From Pseudomonadota bacterium (GTDB taxonomy: Bacteria; Pseudomonadota; Gammaproteobacteria; Steroidobacterales; Steroidobacteraceae): 32,861 nucleotides of DNA. Shown in pieces: positions 1-9,371 of the stretch (positions within the stretch are counted from its first letter, which is position 1; each line of letters begins with the position of its first letter). The stretch is taken from contig JAKAFQ010000003.1 in assembly GCA_021817875.1 (NCBI GenBank), positions 1 through 32,861 on the forward strand, in the 5' to 3' direction. Made by a program: the position numbers and the translations under genes. Below the pieces are notes generated by a model, which saw only the letters and a list, made by a program, of their open reading frames with translations, did no database searches and was not told where the DNA came from.

Positions 1-303
1 CAGGGGCTGCTGCAGGGCCTGCTCTCCGATCCGCACCCGCCGCTCGAGAGCGGCGAGCGCAACCTGGCGCGGCTCGCCCTTGTCCTCATTACGCGACAAT
101 TGACCCTGCACACGGAAATCCGCACTCTTCGCCAGACGGGCGCGCAGCAGGCGAGCGATTTCGAGCACCGGCTGCGCAGCGCCGCGCAACACAACGCCTC
201 GCTCCGGGCGCAACTCGATGAGGCGCGGGCCAAGCTCGCCGCCATCACCAACATCGAGAAGTCCATGAACGAGGGCAAACTCGGCACCGAGGGACCCCCG
301 TAA
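1..303 (+). CDS. QseG-like protein, C-terminal part (truncated by window edge)
   Basis: The frame is open from base 1 to the TAA at 301-303, giving about 100 residues with no start in view, so the gene begins before the window. The visible part is helical and rich in Ala, Leu, Arg and Glu, with a coiled-coil look, and ends in LAAITNIEKSMNEGK. That resembles the C-terminal 'LxAIxxIExS' tail of QseG/YfhG, a small envelope protein encoded between the sensor kinase GlrK/QseE and the regulator GlrR/QseF in enterobacteria. The stop overlaps the next start (TAATG), so the two genes are probably translationally coupled. The family assignment rests on this tail and on the adjoining glrR; a poorly conserved C-terminus of another protein remains possible. 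Confidence 0.6.
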   Translation, partial: QGLLQGLLSDPHPPLESGERNLARLALVLITRQLTLHTEIRTLRQTGAQQASDFEHRLRSAAQHNASLRAQLDEARAKLAAITNIEKSMNEGKLGTEGPP

Positions 304-1697
304 TGAGCTCACTCGCCAACGCCCTGCCCACCGAATCGCGCAAACCCACCGTGACGAACGCCGGCCGGCGCAAGGCCCGCATCCTCGTCGTCGACGACGA
401 CCCGGGACTGCTGCGGCTGCTCACCATCCGCCTGCGCGCGGAGAGCTACGACGTGGAGGCCGTCGAGAGCGGCCCGCAGGCGCTCAACGCCGCCGGGCGC
501 TTCCGCCCCGACCTCGTGATCACCGACCTGCGCATGGAGCCGATGGACGGCATCGCGCTGCTGAAGGAGCTGCAGGTGCGCTGGCCGGGCCTGAAGGTCA
601 TCCTGCTCACCGCCCACGGCACCATCCCCGATGCGGTGCAGGCAACCCAGATGGGCGCCTTCGGCTTCCTCACCAAGCCCGTCGACAAGCAGGAGCTGCT
701 CGACCAGGTGCAGAAGGCGCTGCGCATCTCGGGCTTCGGGGCGAGCGACGAGGACTGGCGCGCCGGGATCATCACCCGCGCGGCCGTCATGGAGGAAAAG
801 CTCGCCCAGGCGCACATGGTGGCCGGCACCGATGCGCGCGTGCTCATCACCGGGGAAAGCGGCACCGGCAAGGAGCTGCTCGCCCGCGCCATCCACCTCG
901 CCAGCCCGCGCCGCGGCCAGCCCTTCGTCGCCATCAACTGCGGGGCGATGGCCGAGAACCTGCTGGAATCCGAGCTGTTCGGGCACGAGAAAGGCGCCTT
1001 CACGGGGGCCACGAGCGCCCACGAGGGCCTGTTCCGGGCCGCCGACGGCGGCACGCTGATGCTCGATGAGATCGGCGACATGCCGCTGCGGCTGCAGGTG
1101 AAACTGCTGCGGGTGCTGCAGGAGAGCCTCGTGCGCCCGGTCGGCGGCACCGAGGCCGTGCCGGTGAACGTGCGGGTGATCTCCGCCACCCACCACGACC
1201 TGCACGAGCTGCTCGCCCAGGGGCGCTTCCGCGAGGACCTGTACTACCGGCTGAACGTGGTGCACATCGAGATGCCCTCGCTCAACCGCCGCCGCGAGGA
1301 CATCCCGCTGCTCGTGGCGCACTTCCTGGCGCAGCTCGCCGAGGAGACCGGCACGCGCAAGATCTACGCCCCCGAGGCGGTCGAGCTGCTCGCCACCGCC
1401 GACTGGCCGGGCAACATCCGCCAGCTGCAGAACGTGGTGCGCCAGAACGTCGCGCTGTCGCAGACCCCCATCATCCCGGTGGAGCTCGTGCAGCAGTCCC
1501 TCGGCGGCACCGCCGGGCACCTGCCGTCCTTCGACGAGGCGCGCGACGAGTTCACGCGCAGCTACCTCTCCCAGATCCTGCAGATCACCGGCGGCAACGT
1601 CACGCAGGCCGCGCGGCTCGCCAAGCGCAACCGCACGGACTTCTACAAGCTGCTCTCGCGCCACCAGCTGACCGCGGAAGAATTCAAACAACGCTAG
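303..1697 (+). CDS. glrR: Sigma-54-dependent response regulator GlrR/QseF
   Basis: A 464-residue three-domain regulator, close to the usual 440-460. The receiver domain spans about residues 25-140, with acidic pocket VVDDD, predicted phosphoacceptor Asp75 in ITDLRM and conserved Lys125 in LTKP. The AAA+ domain has Walker A GESGTGK (184-190), the sigma-54 contact loop GAFTGA (231-236) and Walker B TLMLDEIGD (251-259). A Fis-type helix-turn-helix lies at the end (GGNVTQAARLAKRNRTDFYKLL). The receiver and the C-terminal NRTxFYKLLSRH segment match enterobacterial GlrR closely, not just generic NtrC-type regulators. Phosphorylated GlrR activates RpoN promoters, in enterics those of glmY and rpoE. 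ATG 303 overlaps the upstream stop. Whether it controls the neighbouring polysaccharide genes cannot be read from sequence; I found no convincing -24/-12 promoter nearby. Confidence 0.95.
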   Translation: MSSLANALPTESRKPTVTNAGRRKARILVVDDDPGLLRLLTIRLRAESYDVEAVESGPQALNAAGRFRPDLVITDLRMEPMDGIALLKELQVRWPGLKVILLTAHGTIPDAVQATQMGAFGFLTKPVDKQELLDQVQKALRISGFGASDEDWRAGIITRAAVMEEKLAQAHMVAGTDARVLITGESGTGKELLARAIHLASPRRGQPFVAINCGAMAENLLESELFGHEKGAFTGATSAHEGLFRAADGGTLMLDEIGDMPLRLQVKLLRVLQESLVRPVGGTEAVPVNVRVISATHHDLHELLAQGRFREDLYYRLNVVHIEMPSLNRRREDIPLLVAHFLAQLAEETGTRKIYAPEAVELLATADWPGNIRQLQNVVRQNVALSQTPIIPVELVQQSLGGTAGHLPSFDEARDEFTRSYLSQILQITGGNVTQAARLAKRNRTDFYKLLSRHQLTAEEFKQR

Positions 1698-1746
1698 CGC
1701 CGGCGCGGGGCCGACCGCGGCGAGCTTCCCGGCCGCGCGCGCAATC

Positions 1747-1762
1747 TGTGACGCAGATCACA
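1747..1762 (+). promoter_or_regulatory. CRP/Clp-like binding site 1
   Basis: TGTGACGCAGATCACA is an exact match to the CRP-family palindrome TGTGA-N6-TCACA. In E. coli CRP binds such sites with cAMP; in xanthomonads the homologue Clp recognises the same motif and responds to c-di-GMP. It lies 50 bases past the glrR stop and upstream of the small ORF. Perfect half-sites in GC-rich DNA argue against chance, but no binding data exist here. Confidence 0.55.
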
Positions 1763-1807
1763 GACGGCGCGCGCGGCTCACTGCACCCTTGGCCCCGGTC
1801 AGAAGAA

Positions 1808-1823
1808 TGTGACGCGGATCACG
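1808..1823 (+). promoter_or_regulatory. CRP/Clp-like binding site 2
   Basis: TGTGACGCGGATCACG differs from the consensus palindrome only in its last base. It starts 61 bases after site 1, close to six helical turns, so both sites would face the same side of the DNA. The two sites share 14 of 16 bases, including most of the spacer, which suggests duplication or a conserved paired operator. Confidence 0.45.
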
Positions 1824-1976
1824 CGAAGCTGCCGGCTTATGACAAAAACACCACAGATCGCCGCGAGTTTCGCGCTGCGGCGACAGGTTGGGGCCGTCAT
1901 CCACCTGTCACGGAACCCCGTTATACAATCACTGTCGATTGGACGTCGACGCGACAACTTAATAGGTTAAACTTCA

Positions 1977-2037
1977 CGTCCCCCGCCGGCCGCAATGCGG
2001 ATGCACCCGGGGGACGGCGGTACCCCGGTGACCGCCG
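1977..2037 (+). promoter_or_regulatory. Hairpin-rich leader
   Basis: CGTCCCCCG (1977-1985) pairs perfectly with CGGGGGACG (2008-2016). CGGCGGT (2015-2021) pairs perfectly with ACCGCCG (2031-2037). The stems share bases 2015-2016, so they compete at the junction. The structures end about 37 bases before the small ORF. I do not recognise a named riboswitch class; a structured leader or part of a small RNA are both possible. Confidence 0.3.
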
Positions 2038-2074
2038 GGCAAGCACGTGACATCGGGATGGAGGATCACAACGG

Positions 2075-2257
2075 ATGAAAGCCAAACGCAACCGGCCCAC
2101 CCAGAGCCCCGTGACGGGCCGCACGGGATCCCCGGAAGCGCTCACGGACCCGAGCCGGCAGCGGATGCTGCCGCAGCGCTCGCACGCCTGGGATCCGTTC
2201 GAGGTGTGGAAGACGCGCGTCAAGACGCCTCAGGATCCGGGCGGCACCGCGCAGTAA
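2075..2257 (+). CDS. Small hypothetical protein (60 aa)
   Basis: The ORF encodes a basic, proline-rich 60-residue protein starting MKAKRNRPTQSP, with a central segment ending in WDPFEVWKTRVKTP. There is no membrane segment, signal peptide or cysteine. A GGAGG lies 10 bases before the ATG, and dedicated upstream regulatory sites support expression. It is followed at once by a hairpin and the convergent glycosyltransferase gene. I do not recognise the family and assign no function. It could be a real small protein, or the incidental ORF of a regulatory RNA. Confidence 0.5.
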   Translation: MKAKRNRPTQSPVTGRTGSPEALTDPSRQRMLPQRSHAWDPFEVWKTRVKTPQDPGGTAQ

Positions 2258-2262
2258 GCGGC

Positions 2263-2283
2263 GGGCGCGCGCTCAGCGCGCCC
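2263..2283. terminator. Hairpin between convergent genes
   Basis: GGGCGCGC (2263-2270) and GCGCGCCC (2276-2283) form a perfect 8-bp GC stem with a five-base loop. The loop contains the stop codon of the reverse-strand transferase gene. No T tract follows on either strand, so this is at best an imperfect bidirectional terminator. Confidence 0.3.
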
Positions 2284-3682
2284 CCTTCCCCAGAAACACC
2301 ACTTCCGCGGTCTGCACCAGGATCGCGAGGTCGAACAGCAGCGTGTTGTTCTTGACGTAGTACAGGTCGTACTGCAGCTTCTCGAGCGCATCCTTCTCCG
2401 AAGACCCGTACGGATAACACAGCTGCGCCCAGCCCGTGAGGCCCGGCTTCACCGAGTGCCGCTCGACGTAGTACGGAATGCGCTCGGCGAGCTCCGCGAC
2501 GAACTCCGGACGCTCCGGACGCGGACCGACGAAGCTCATCTGCCCGCGCAGCACGTTGAGCAGCTGCGGCAGCTCATCGAGGCGCACCTTGCGGATGAAG
2601 GCCCCCACCCGGGTGACGCGCGGATCGGCCTGGCGCGCCCACTGCGCCTGGCCATCGGATTCCGCATCGGTGCGCATGCTGCGGAACTTCAGCAGCTCGA
2701 ACGGCTCACCGAGCAGCCCCACCCGGCGCTGCCGGTACAGCACCGGCGCCCGGACGCCCTCCTCGAGCTTGATGGCGAGCGCCGTGAGCAGCATGAACGG
2801 CCAGGCGATCACGAGCACCCCGAGCGCCGCGGCGAGATCGAGCAGCCGCGCGGTGAGCCGGCGCAGCGGATCGCGCCGGAAGCCCTCCCCGAAGATCAGC
2901 CAGGCGGGATTGAGGATGTCGAGGCGCACCCGGCCGGTCTCACGCTCGAGGAAGGTCAGCTGCTCGGTGACATCGACCCCGGCCAGGCGGCAGTTGAGCA
3001 GCTCGGAGATCGGAAAGCCCCGCCGCCGGTCGTCCATGGCGACCACCACCTCGGCCACATCGAGCCGCTCGCACAGCTGCACCAGGGAGGGCGGGGTCTC
3101 GAGCAGCCGCGGCCCCTCGACCGCGAGCGCCTCGCCCGGGGCGGGCACGAAGCCCACCACGTGAAAGCCCCGCCGGTCCGAGCGCCGGCGCAGCTCGGCA
3201 ATCGTCGCCGCCGAGCGACCGGCCCCATAAATCAATACACGGCGTTTCAGGAGCTCTTCGTCCACCACCCGGGAGAACACCGAGCGCGACACGACCATGC
3301 CCAGAAACGCGCCCAGGGCGGCCAGGCCCACCACGCCGCGGCCGATCCAGAGCGTGGGCACCAGGTAGAACAGCGCCGAGGTCACCGCGAAGGCGATCAG
3401 CACCGCGAGCACCATGCGCAGCGCAATCCCGAACAGCCTCGCCCGCTGGCGGGCACTGTAGAGGCCAAAGGCGAGGAGGCAGGTCACCGTGACGGCGCTG
3501 AAGGCGAGCGCCCGCGGCCAGAGCACCCCGACCTTACTGGGATCGGACCCCAGCCAGTCGACCGAGCCGTGGAAGCGCACCAGCACCGCCGCATACATCG
3601 CGCCGAAGAACACACGCGCATCGATGAGCGCCAGCGCCACCATCGAGGCATAGAGGTAATGTCCGAAGACGCGGATGCGCAA
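2273..3682 (-). CDS. Undecaprenyl-phosphate sugar-phosphate transferase, XrtA/PEP-CTERM-type EpsB
   Basis: This integral membrane enzyme is expected to transfer a hexose-1-phosphate from a UDP-sugar to undecaprenyl phosphate, the first step of repeat-unit assembly. The N-terminal half has several hydrophobic segments, then a CoA-binding-like fold with GAGRSAATIAEL. After a further membrane segment comes the bacterial sugar transferase domain with KFRSMRTDAE, DELPQLLNVLRGQMSFVGPR and PGLTGWAQ. The ending (KLQYDLYYVKN, then FLGKGAR) is typical of transferases in exosortase A loci. I prefer the TTG at 3682 (469 aa), preceded by a GGGGGGAG tract, because the family starts near (M)RIRxFxHY. An ATG at 3727 would add 15 untypical residues. 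It is divergent from the nucleotide-sugar dehydrogenase gene. Confidence 0.9.
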   Translation of the reverse strand: MRIRVFGHYLYASMVALALIDARVFFGAMYAAVLVRFHGSVDWLGSDPSKVGVLWPRALAFSAVTVTCLLAFGLYSARQRARLFGIALRMVLAVLIAFAVTSALFYLVPTLWIGRGVVGLAALGAFLGMVVSRSVFSRVVDEELLKRRVLIYGAGRSAATIAELRRRSDRRGFHVVGFVPAPGEALAVEGPRLLETPPSLVQLCERLDVAEVVVAMDDRRRGFPISELLNCRLAGVDVTEQLTFLERETGRVRLDILNPAWLIFGEGFRRDPLRRLTARLLDLAAALGVLVIAWPFMLLTALAIKLEEGVRAPVLYRQRRVGLLGEPFELLKFRSMRTDAESDGQAQWARQADPRVTRVGAFIRKVRLDELPQLLNVLRGQMSFVGPRPERPEFVAELAERIPYYVERHSVKPGLTGWAQLCYPYGSSEKDALEKLQYDLYYVKNNTLLFDLAILVQTAEVVFLGKGAR

Positions 3683-4083
3683 AGCTCCCCCCTGTCCTGG
3701 GTTGCGGCCGAGCGGCGGCCCCTGCAAGCCATGCCGGGCGAGACCCGGCCGGGCGCGCCGTGCAGGGCGCGAAGTCTACCGGCTGAGCGTTAAATGTAAA
3801 ATGAACGGCGGGCGGCGCTGTGCGGGAGGTCACGGTTCGCACCTCGTGCCCGACTGCCGCTCACCTGCCCGACCGCAATCTGTTCCCTTTTCCGGACACC
3901 TTGCGAGCACCACGTCCCTTCCATGAATCCCCTGCCGTGCAACAGAGGACGAGCCGTGCCCCACACTCGGGTGCAGCGCACAGACTTGCGCGCCGCCACA
4001 GCGGGCGGCGGCACGAGCCGCTATGCTATGTTGATTTTCCAGTCTCGACAGCCTGGAATCTCAATTCCAAGGGAGAATATCGC
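3683..4083. promoter_or_regulatory. Divergent intergenic region
   Basis: About 400 bases separate the divergent transferase and dehydrogenase genes and should hold both promoters. An AT-richer patch with TATGCT/TATGTT (about 4022-4031) sits some 55 bases before the dehydrogenase ATG and may be its -10 region, but no good -35 is evident. A GGCACG at 4012-4017 recalls a sigma-54 -24 element, yet no GC follows at the right spacing. A GGGAG precedes the ATG at 4084 by 9 bases. I see no repeat or RNA gene. Confidence 0.35.
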
Positions 4084-5347
<1,264 letters not shown>

Positions 5348-5361
<14 letters not shown>

Positions 5362-6367
5362 GTGGATCATCCAGAGACTTTTATACATGCTCAAAGCGTG
5401 CGAGCGTTTCCTGCGCGACACCGTCAGAGCCCTGCTAGGGCCAAGGCACACCTGGGACTTGTCGGCGCAGGGCGAACGCCTCTATTCGGATCTGCCCGCC
5501 CGGCTGCGAGACGCCTCGACCAGACTGTCCAGCACGGCAGATTCATCCGACGAACAGCCCGTGTTTCTATTCTCTGCCGGATGGCGCTCCGGCTCCACCC
5601 TGCTGCAGCGGATGCTCATGGAGCACAACCAGGACATCCTGATGTGGGGAGAGCCCTTCGCGCACGCGAACCTCCACGATAATCTCGCCAATCATTTCCG
5701 ATGCTTCACGCCCGATTGGCCGCCCGACTCCTTCTTCCTGTCCAAAAAGAACACGAGCAACATTTCAGACACCTGGGCGGCGAATCTCTATCCGGATGTG
5801 GAGCGTCTGTTCGATGCCCATCGCAGCTTTTATCGCCACCTGTTCGCCGAGCCCGCCTCACAAGCCGGACGCAGGAACTGGGGATTCAAGGAAGTGGCCT
5901 TGACCATCGATCACGCGGCGTATTTTCGCGTCCTCTTTCCGAAGTGCAAGATCGTGCTGCTCTATCGCCACCCGCACGATGCGTACCGATCCTATCGTGA
6001 CGTGGGGTTGACCTGGTCGCTCATCTGGCCCCGCTTCGTCACCACTCCTTATCAGTTCGGTCGACACTGGGCGCAGATGACCCGGGGATTTCTCGAGGGA
6101 CACGAGCGCGTCGGCGCGTTCCTCATCCGGTATGAAGATCTGGACGATGGGGCCACCGTCGAGCGCCTGCAGACCTATCTCGGCTGGCCCGTACCGAGGT
6201 CATCGGAAATGCGACGCATCCGCACATCCGGTCAGGCCTCCGGAGTCGGTCAATCAACCGCCAAAGCGGAGCGGGAAGCGCTGCCGGCGGCCGAGCGCAT
6301 GCTGCTCAACCTCGCAATCCGCAAAGTACGGGAGGATTCGGGTTACTTGGAGGATCGGACCCGCTGA
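5348..6367 (+). CDS. Sulfotransferase family protein 1
   Basis: A protein of about 339 residues with the signatures of PAPS-dependent sulfotransferases. The 5'-phosphosulfate loop is [16 protein letters not shown] (about residues 75-90); a 3'-phosphate-binding strand is [15 protein letters not shown], with Arg207 and Ser215. There is no clear signal peptide or membrane helix, so it is probably cytosolic and acts on a lipid-linked or nucleotide-activated glycan. ATG 5348 has a GGAGG 3 bases upstream inside the preceding gene; ATG 5387 is an alternative with a weaker ribosome site. Its place behind the UDP-HexNAc dehydrogenase suggests sulfation of the exopolysaccharide. The acceptor is unknown, and relatives acting on other alcohols or amines exist. 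Confidence 0.85.
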
Positions 6368-6400
6368 TCTCGCGCAGACCTGGCCGATCGGTTCCACAGA

Positions 6401-6419
6401 GCACCCATCTGTCAGGTGC
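6401..6419. terminator. Short hairpin between convergent genes
   Basis: GCACC (6401-6405) and GGTGC (6415-6419) can form a 5-bp stem whose loop contains the stop codon (6412-6414) of the reverse-strand NAD synthase-like gene. There is no T tract and the stem is short, so terminator activity is uncertain. Confidence 0.2.
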
Positions 6420-7413
6420 CATCGATCTCCGGCACGGCACCCAGCAGTAATGGCCGTCTGTGCAGGTAGTGCGTCGCGCGCCGCTTGGCGCGAATATCGT
6501 CGTAGACGTGACCGGCCCTCTCGGGCGTGATCCCGAGCGCCCGCGCCAGGTACTCGGGCGCGATTCCACGATTCAGGGCCCACAGCGCCAGGTCCATCTG
6601 TCGGTAGGGCAGCGCAAAGTAGAACTCATCCTGACCCTGGGACAGGCTGTACGTATCCGTGGTCGGCGGTGCGGTGGCGACTTCCGCGGGAAGTTCTAGA
6701 TAAGCCGCGATGGCGTACACCTGCGACTTGTACAGGTGCGCGATCGGCTTGATGTCCGCCGCGCCATCCCCGTTCTTGACGAAAAAACCCTGGTCGTACT
6801 CCAGGCGGTTCGGCGTGCCGAGCACCGCATAATTGAGCCGATCCGCGTGAAAGTATTCGATGGTTTTGCGCACCCGCTGCTTGTAGCTGGTGGCGGCCAC
6901 GATCTGCAGATACTCCCGCAGGGCGAGCCGCGCATCGTGTTGGACACCATCGGGAGATTGCGCGACCAGCCTGAAGTGGTTGATCCTCCCCTCGAGGCCT
7001 CCTGAGACCGCGATTTTCATCCGCCAGCCCACCCCATAGTCGGGCAGAAGGCGTCGCACCGCCTCGTCCCGGGACCGATAACAACCGATCGCCGCGAGGG
7101 TCGGGCCAATGTCCTGCTCTAGCGGCGTGATGCCAAGATGGGCGGCAAGGGCCCGGGCGCGCACAGCGCTCTCGGGCGAGGAATCGTACTCGGGAAGGAT
7201 GAGCGCCAGGACCCGCTCGGGCCCGAAGGCGCGAACCGCAAGCGCGGCGCAAACTGCGCTGTCGACCCCACCGGAGATCGCCACCACGGCGCCTCGCCTG
7301 TGCAGTACCTCGGCGGTGCGCTCACGTATGCCGGCGCTGATGCGCTCGACCTCGGAGCCTGCATCGATGTCGAGGACGCTCCAATCGAATGTGTCGCTTC
7401 GATCCTGCATCAT
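6412..7413 (-). CDS. NAD synthase-like ATP pyrophosphatase (NadE family)
   Basis: A 333-residue adenylating amidotransferase of the ammonia-dependent NadE fold. The PP-loop SGGVDS is at residues 47-52. The deamido-NAD-type signature appears as GTPNRLEYDQG (199-209), GDGAADIKPIAHLYKSQV (215-232) and SLSQGQDE (256-263). It lacks the nitrilase-like glutaminase domain, so it needs free or channelled ammonia. It is longer than classical NadE (about 275 aa), with extra sequence around residues 105-175. ATGA at 7413-7410 overlaps the asparagine synthase stop, indicating tight coupling. It may be a spare NAD synthase, but placement with an asparagine synthase, an ACP and an AMP ligase suggests amidation or aminoacyl chemistry for a polysaccharide substituent; that is inference. 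Confidence 0.82.
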   Translation of the reverse strand: MMQDRSDTFDWSVLDIDAGSEVERISAGIRERTAEVLHRRGAVVAISGGVDSAVCAALAVRAFGPERVLALILPEYDSSPESAVRARALAAHLGITPLEQDIGPTLAAIGCYRSRDEAVRRLLPDYGVGWRMKIAVSGGLEGRINHFRLVAQSPDGVQHDARLALREYLQIVAATSYKQRVRKTIEYFHADRLNYAVLGTPNRLEYDQGFFVKNGDGAADIKPIAHLYKSQVYAIAAYLELPAEVATAPPTTDTYSLSQGQDEFYFALPYRQMDLALWALNRGIAPEYLARALGITPERAGHVYDDIRAKRRATHYLHRRPLLLGAVPEIDGT

Positions 7414-9353
7414 GCGTCGGTCGGCGACACGCGCGCCGTCCGCCTCCCGAGGAACTGCTCGTGCAGCAGCAGAGTCGAGAGTACTCCGACGAAGGCCATG
7501 TTGTCTCCAGCCCCGAGCGCGCGGCCGCTGCCGCATTTCTGGAGCAATCGCTCGACGGCCTCGGGATGAAAGTATCCGGCGTGTCGCACATTGGAGGCAC
7601 TCATCAGCTCCTCAACGTACGGCAAAGGCCTGCCATCGTGAAAGAAACAACGGCTGTCCGGCGCGCGATAAGGCTGCTTCACTCGGTTCAATATGGCCTC
7701 GGGCAGCACTTCGCGCAGCGCGCGCCGCAGCAGCACCTTCTCGTGCAACCCGCGCAGCTTGTACCGGGGACTCAAGCCGTTGGCGAACTCGATCACCCGG
7801 TGATCCAGATACGGCACCCGACCTTCCACCGAATGGGCCATGGAGACCCTGTCGCCCTGGGACGACAGCAAATAACCCTCCAGCAGCGTCTTGACCTCGA
7901 TGTACTGATCCCGGCCGAGGGCGTTCCAAGTCCCGAACTCGGCGGGAAGCAGCGCTTTGAGCTCCTCTTCCGGCTGAGCGTCCGAGAGGCTCGCCTTGAG
8001 CTCGGGCGAGAGGAACTTGACAATGCCCCGGGTGGTGCTCCAGCGTGTCAGATGCGCGTAGAAGGGGTTGTCGAGCTCCGTCAGCCGCTGACCGAAGAAC
8101 AGGCGCGCGAAGTGCCGATTGGCCACCGGCGAGCGCTCAAGATAGGCGTAGAGGCGGGAGAACAGCAGCTGTCGCCAAGCCGACTGTGGCTGTCGGGCCC
8201 AGAACCGGCGGATCTTGCCCTCCTTGAAGAGGTCATAGCCGCCGAACACCTCATCCGCGCCCTCGCCCGTGAGCACTACCTTGAAGCCCTGGCTGTGCAC
8301 GTGCTGCGCGAGAAGCATGAGCGGCGCGGGCGCGGTGCGCATCACGGGGGTCTCCGTGTGCCCGATCAGGTCAGGGAAAACCTCGCCGATATCCCGGGCC
8401 GAGCACCGGAACGAGGCGTGCCGGACGCCCAGATATTGCGCCATCTCGCGCTGGTAGTCGCTCTCGTCGAATTCGGCGTCTTCGAAGGTAATGGAGAAGG
8501 TCTGCAGCGTCCCGACACGCTGCCGAGCGAGCGCTGCGATGCCGGAGGAGTCCAGTCCCCCGCTGAGATACGCCCCGACGGGCACATCGGAGCGCAGCTG
8601 CTGCCGGACAGCCTCCGTCAGCAGCGTGTACAAGGTCTCGGCGGCGTCATCGAGGGACAGATGCCCATGTTGCGGTGCTTGCGAGAAGCTCCAATCCCAA
8701 TAACCCTCGAGCCGCTCCGCGCCCTTCTCCACGATGAGCAGGTGTCCGGCCGGCAAGCTCTGGATACCCTTGAATACGGTTCTCTGCCCCACAGCGCCCC
8801 AGAACGTAAAAACCTGCGCCAACCCCCGCTCATCGAGCGCCGCTCCCTCCGGAGCCACTTCCAGGATGGCTTTGATCTCGGACGCAAACAACAGACGTCC
8901 GCCGATTCTCGAGTAGAAGAGCGGTCGGATGCCGACGCGGTCCCTCGCCAACAGCAGACGTTGCCGCCTCACATCCCACAGGGCGATCGCAAACTGTCCG
9001 GACAGATGCTCGACGAATCGGTCGCCATATTCCTCGTAGGCGTGCACGATGACCTCGGTGTCCGAGCGGGTGCGAAACCGGTGACCGAGGTTTTGGAGCT
9101 CGGCCCGCAGCTCGATGAAATTGAAAATCTCCCCATTGAGAACCGTCCAGAGACTCTCATCCTCGTTGGTAAGCGGCTGGTCGCCGGTCTCGAGATCAAT
9201 GATGCTCAGGCGCGCGCTGCCCAACACACAGACCGGGGACCGGAAGAAGCCCGTCGCATCCGGACCGCGGTGCCTCAAGGTCGCGATCATTCGGGCAGGA
9301 TCGGGCAGCGCCGCCCTGTCCTGCACGAGCAGTGCGCCGGCGATGCCGCACAT
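7410..9353 (-). CDS. asnB: Asparagine synthase family amidotransferase 1 (class II glutamine amidotransferase)
   Basis: A 647-residue two-domain enzyme. Met1 is followed by Cys2 (MCGIAGA), the nucleophile of class II glutaminases. The glutaminase domain has HRGPDATG, NGEIFNF and RTRSDTE, and ends near residue 200. The synthetase domain carries PP-loop SGGLDSS near residue 264 and GEGADEVFGGYD farther on. It would adenylate a carboxylate and transfer glutamine-derived ammonia to give an amide. GGAGG lies 8 bases before the ATG. It follows the ACP gene by 18 bases and overlaps the NAD synthase-like gene. Members in polysaccharide loci are thought to amidate uronic acids or other carboxylates; true asparagine synthesis cannot be excluded. 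Confidence 0.93.
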   Translation of the reverse strand: MCGIAGALLVQDRAALPDPARMIATLRHRGPDATGFFRSPVCVLGSARLSIIDLETGDQPLTNEDESLWTVLNGEIFNFIELRAELQNLGHRFRTRSDTEVIVHAYEEYGDRFVEHLSGQFAIALWDVRRQRLLLARDRVGIRPLFYSRIGGRLLFASEIKAILEVAPEGAALDERGLAQVFTFWGAVGQRTVFKGIQSLPAGHLLIVEKGAERLEGYWDWSFSQAPQHGHLSLDDAAETLYTLLTEAVRQQLRSDVPVGAYLSGGLDSSGIAALARQRVGTLQTFSITFEDAEFDESDYQREMAQYLGVRHASFRCSARDIGEVFPDLIGHTETPVMRTAPAPLMLLAQHVHSQGFKVVLTGEGADEVFGGYDLFKEGKIRRFWARQPQSAWRQLLFSRLYAYLERSPVANRHFARLFFGQRLTELDNPFYAHLTRWSTTRGIVKFLSPELKASLSDAQPEEELKALLPAEFGTWNALGRDQYIEVKTLLEGYLLSSQGDRVSMAHSVEGRVPYLDHRVIEFANGLSPRYKLRGLHEKVLLRRALREVLPEAILNRVKQPYRAPDSRCFFHDGRPLPYVEELMSASNVRHAGYFHPEAVERLLQKCGSGRALGAGDNMAFVGVLSTLLLHEQFLGRRTARVSPTDA

Positions 9354-9371
9354 GGGGCCTACCTCCGCCCT

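Larger units (their letters stand above)
1698..2074 (+). promoter_or_regulatory. Noncoding regulatory region before the small ORF
   Basis: This 377-base gap after glrR holds two CRP-like palindromes (1747-1762 and 1808-1823), a possible -10 element TACAAT at 1924-1929 without a well-placed -35, and two hairpin-forming inverted repeats (1977-2037). A ribosome-binding GGAGG lies 10 bases before the ATG at 2075. The only thing downstream on this strand is a 60-codon ORF, after which the next gene is convergent. The transcript from here is therefore short: a small protein mRNA, or possibly a small RNA. Confidence 0.4.

Noticed and set aside
309..1691. Long reverse-strand open frame opposite glrR (460 codons)
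   Set aside because: It mirrors the codon structure of glrR in GC-rich DNA, has low-complexity composition and no recognisable motif.
1977..2074. c-di-GMP (GEMM) riboswitch in the leader
   Set aside because: The conserved GEMM core motifs are not present despite the hairpins and the exopolysaccharide context.
4008..4030. Possible sigma-54 promoter upstream of the dehydrogenase
   Set aside because: GGCACG fits a -24 element, but the required GC at -12 spacing is missing.
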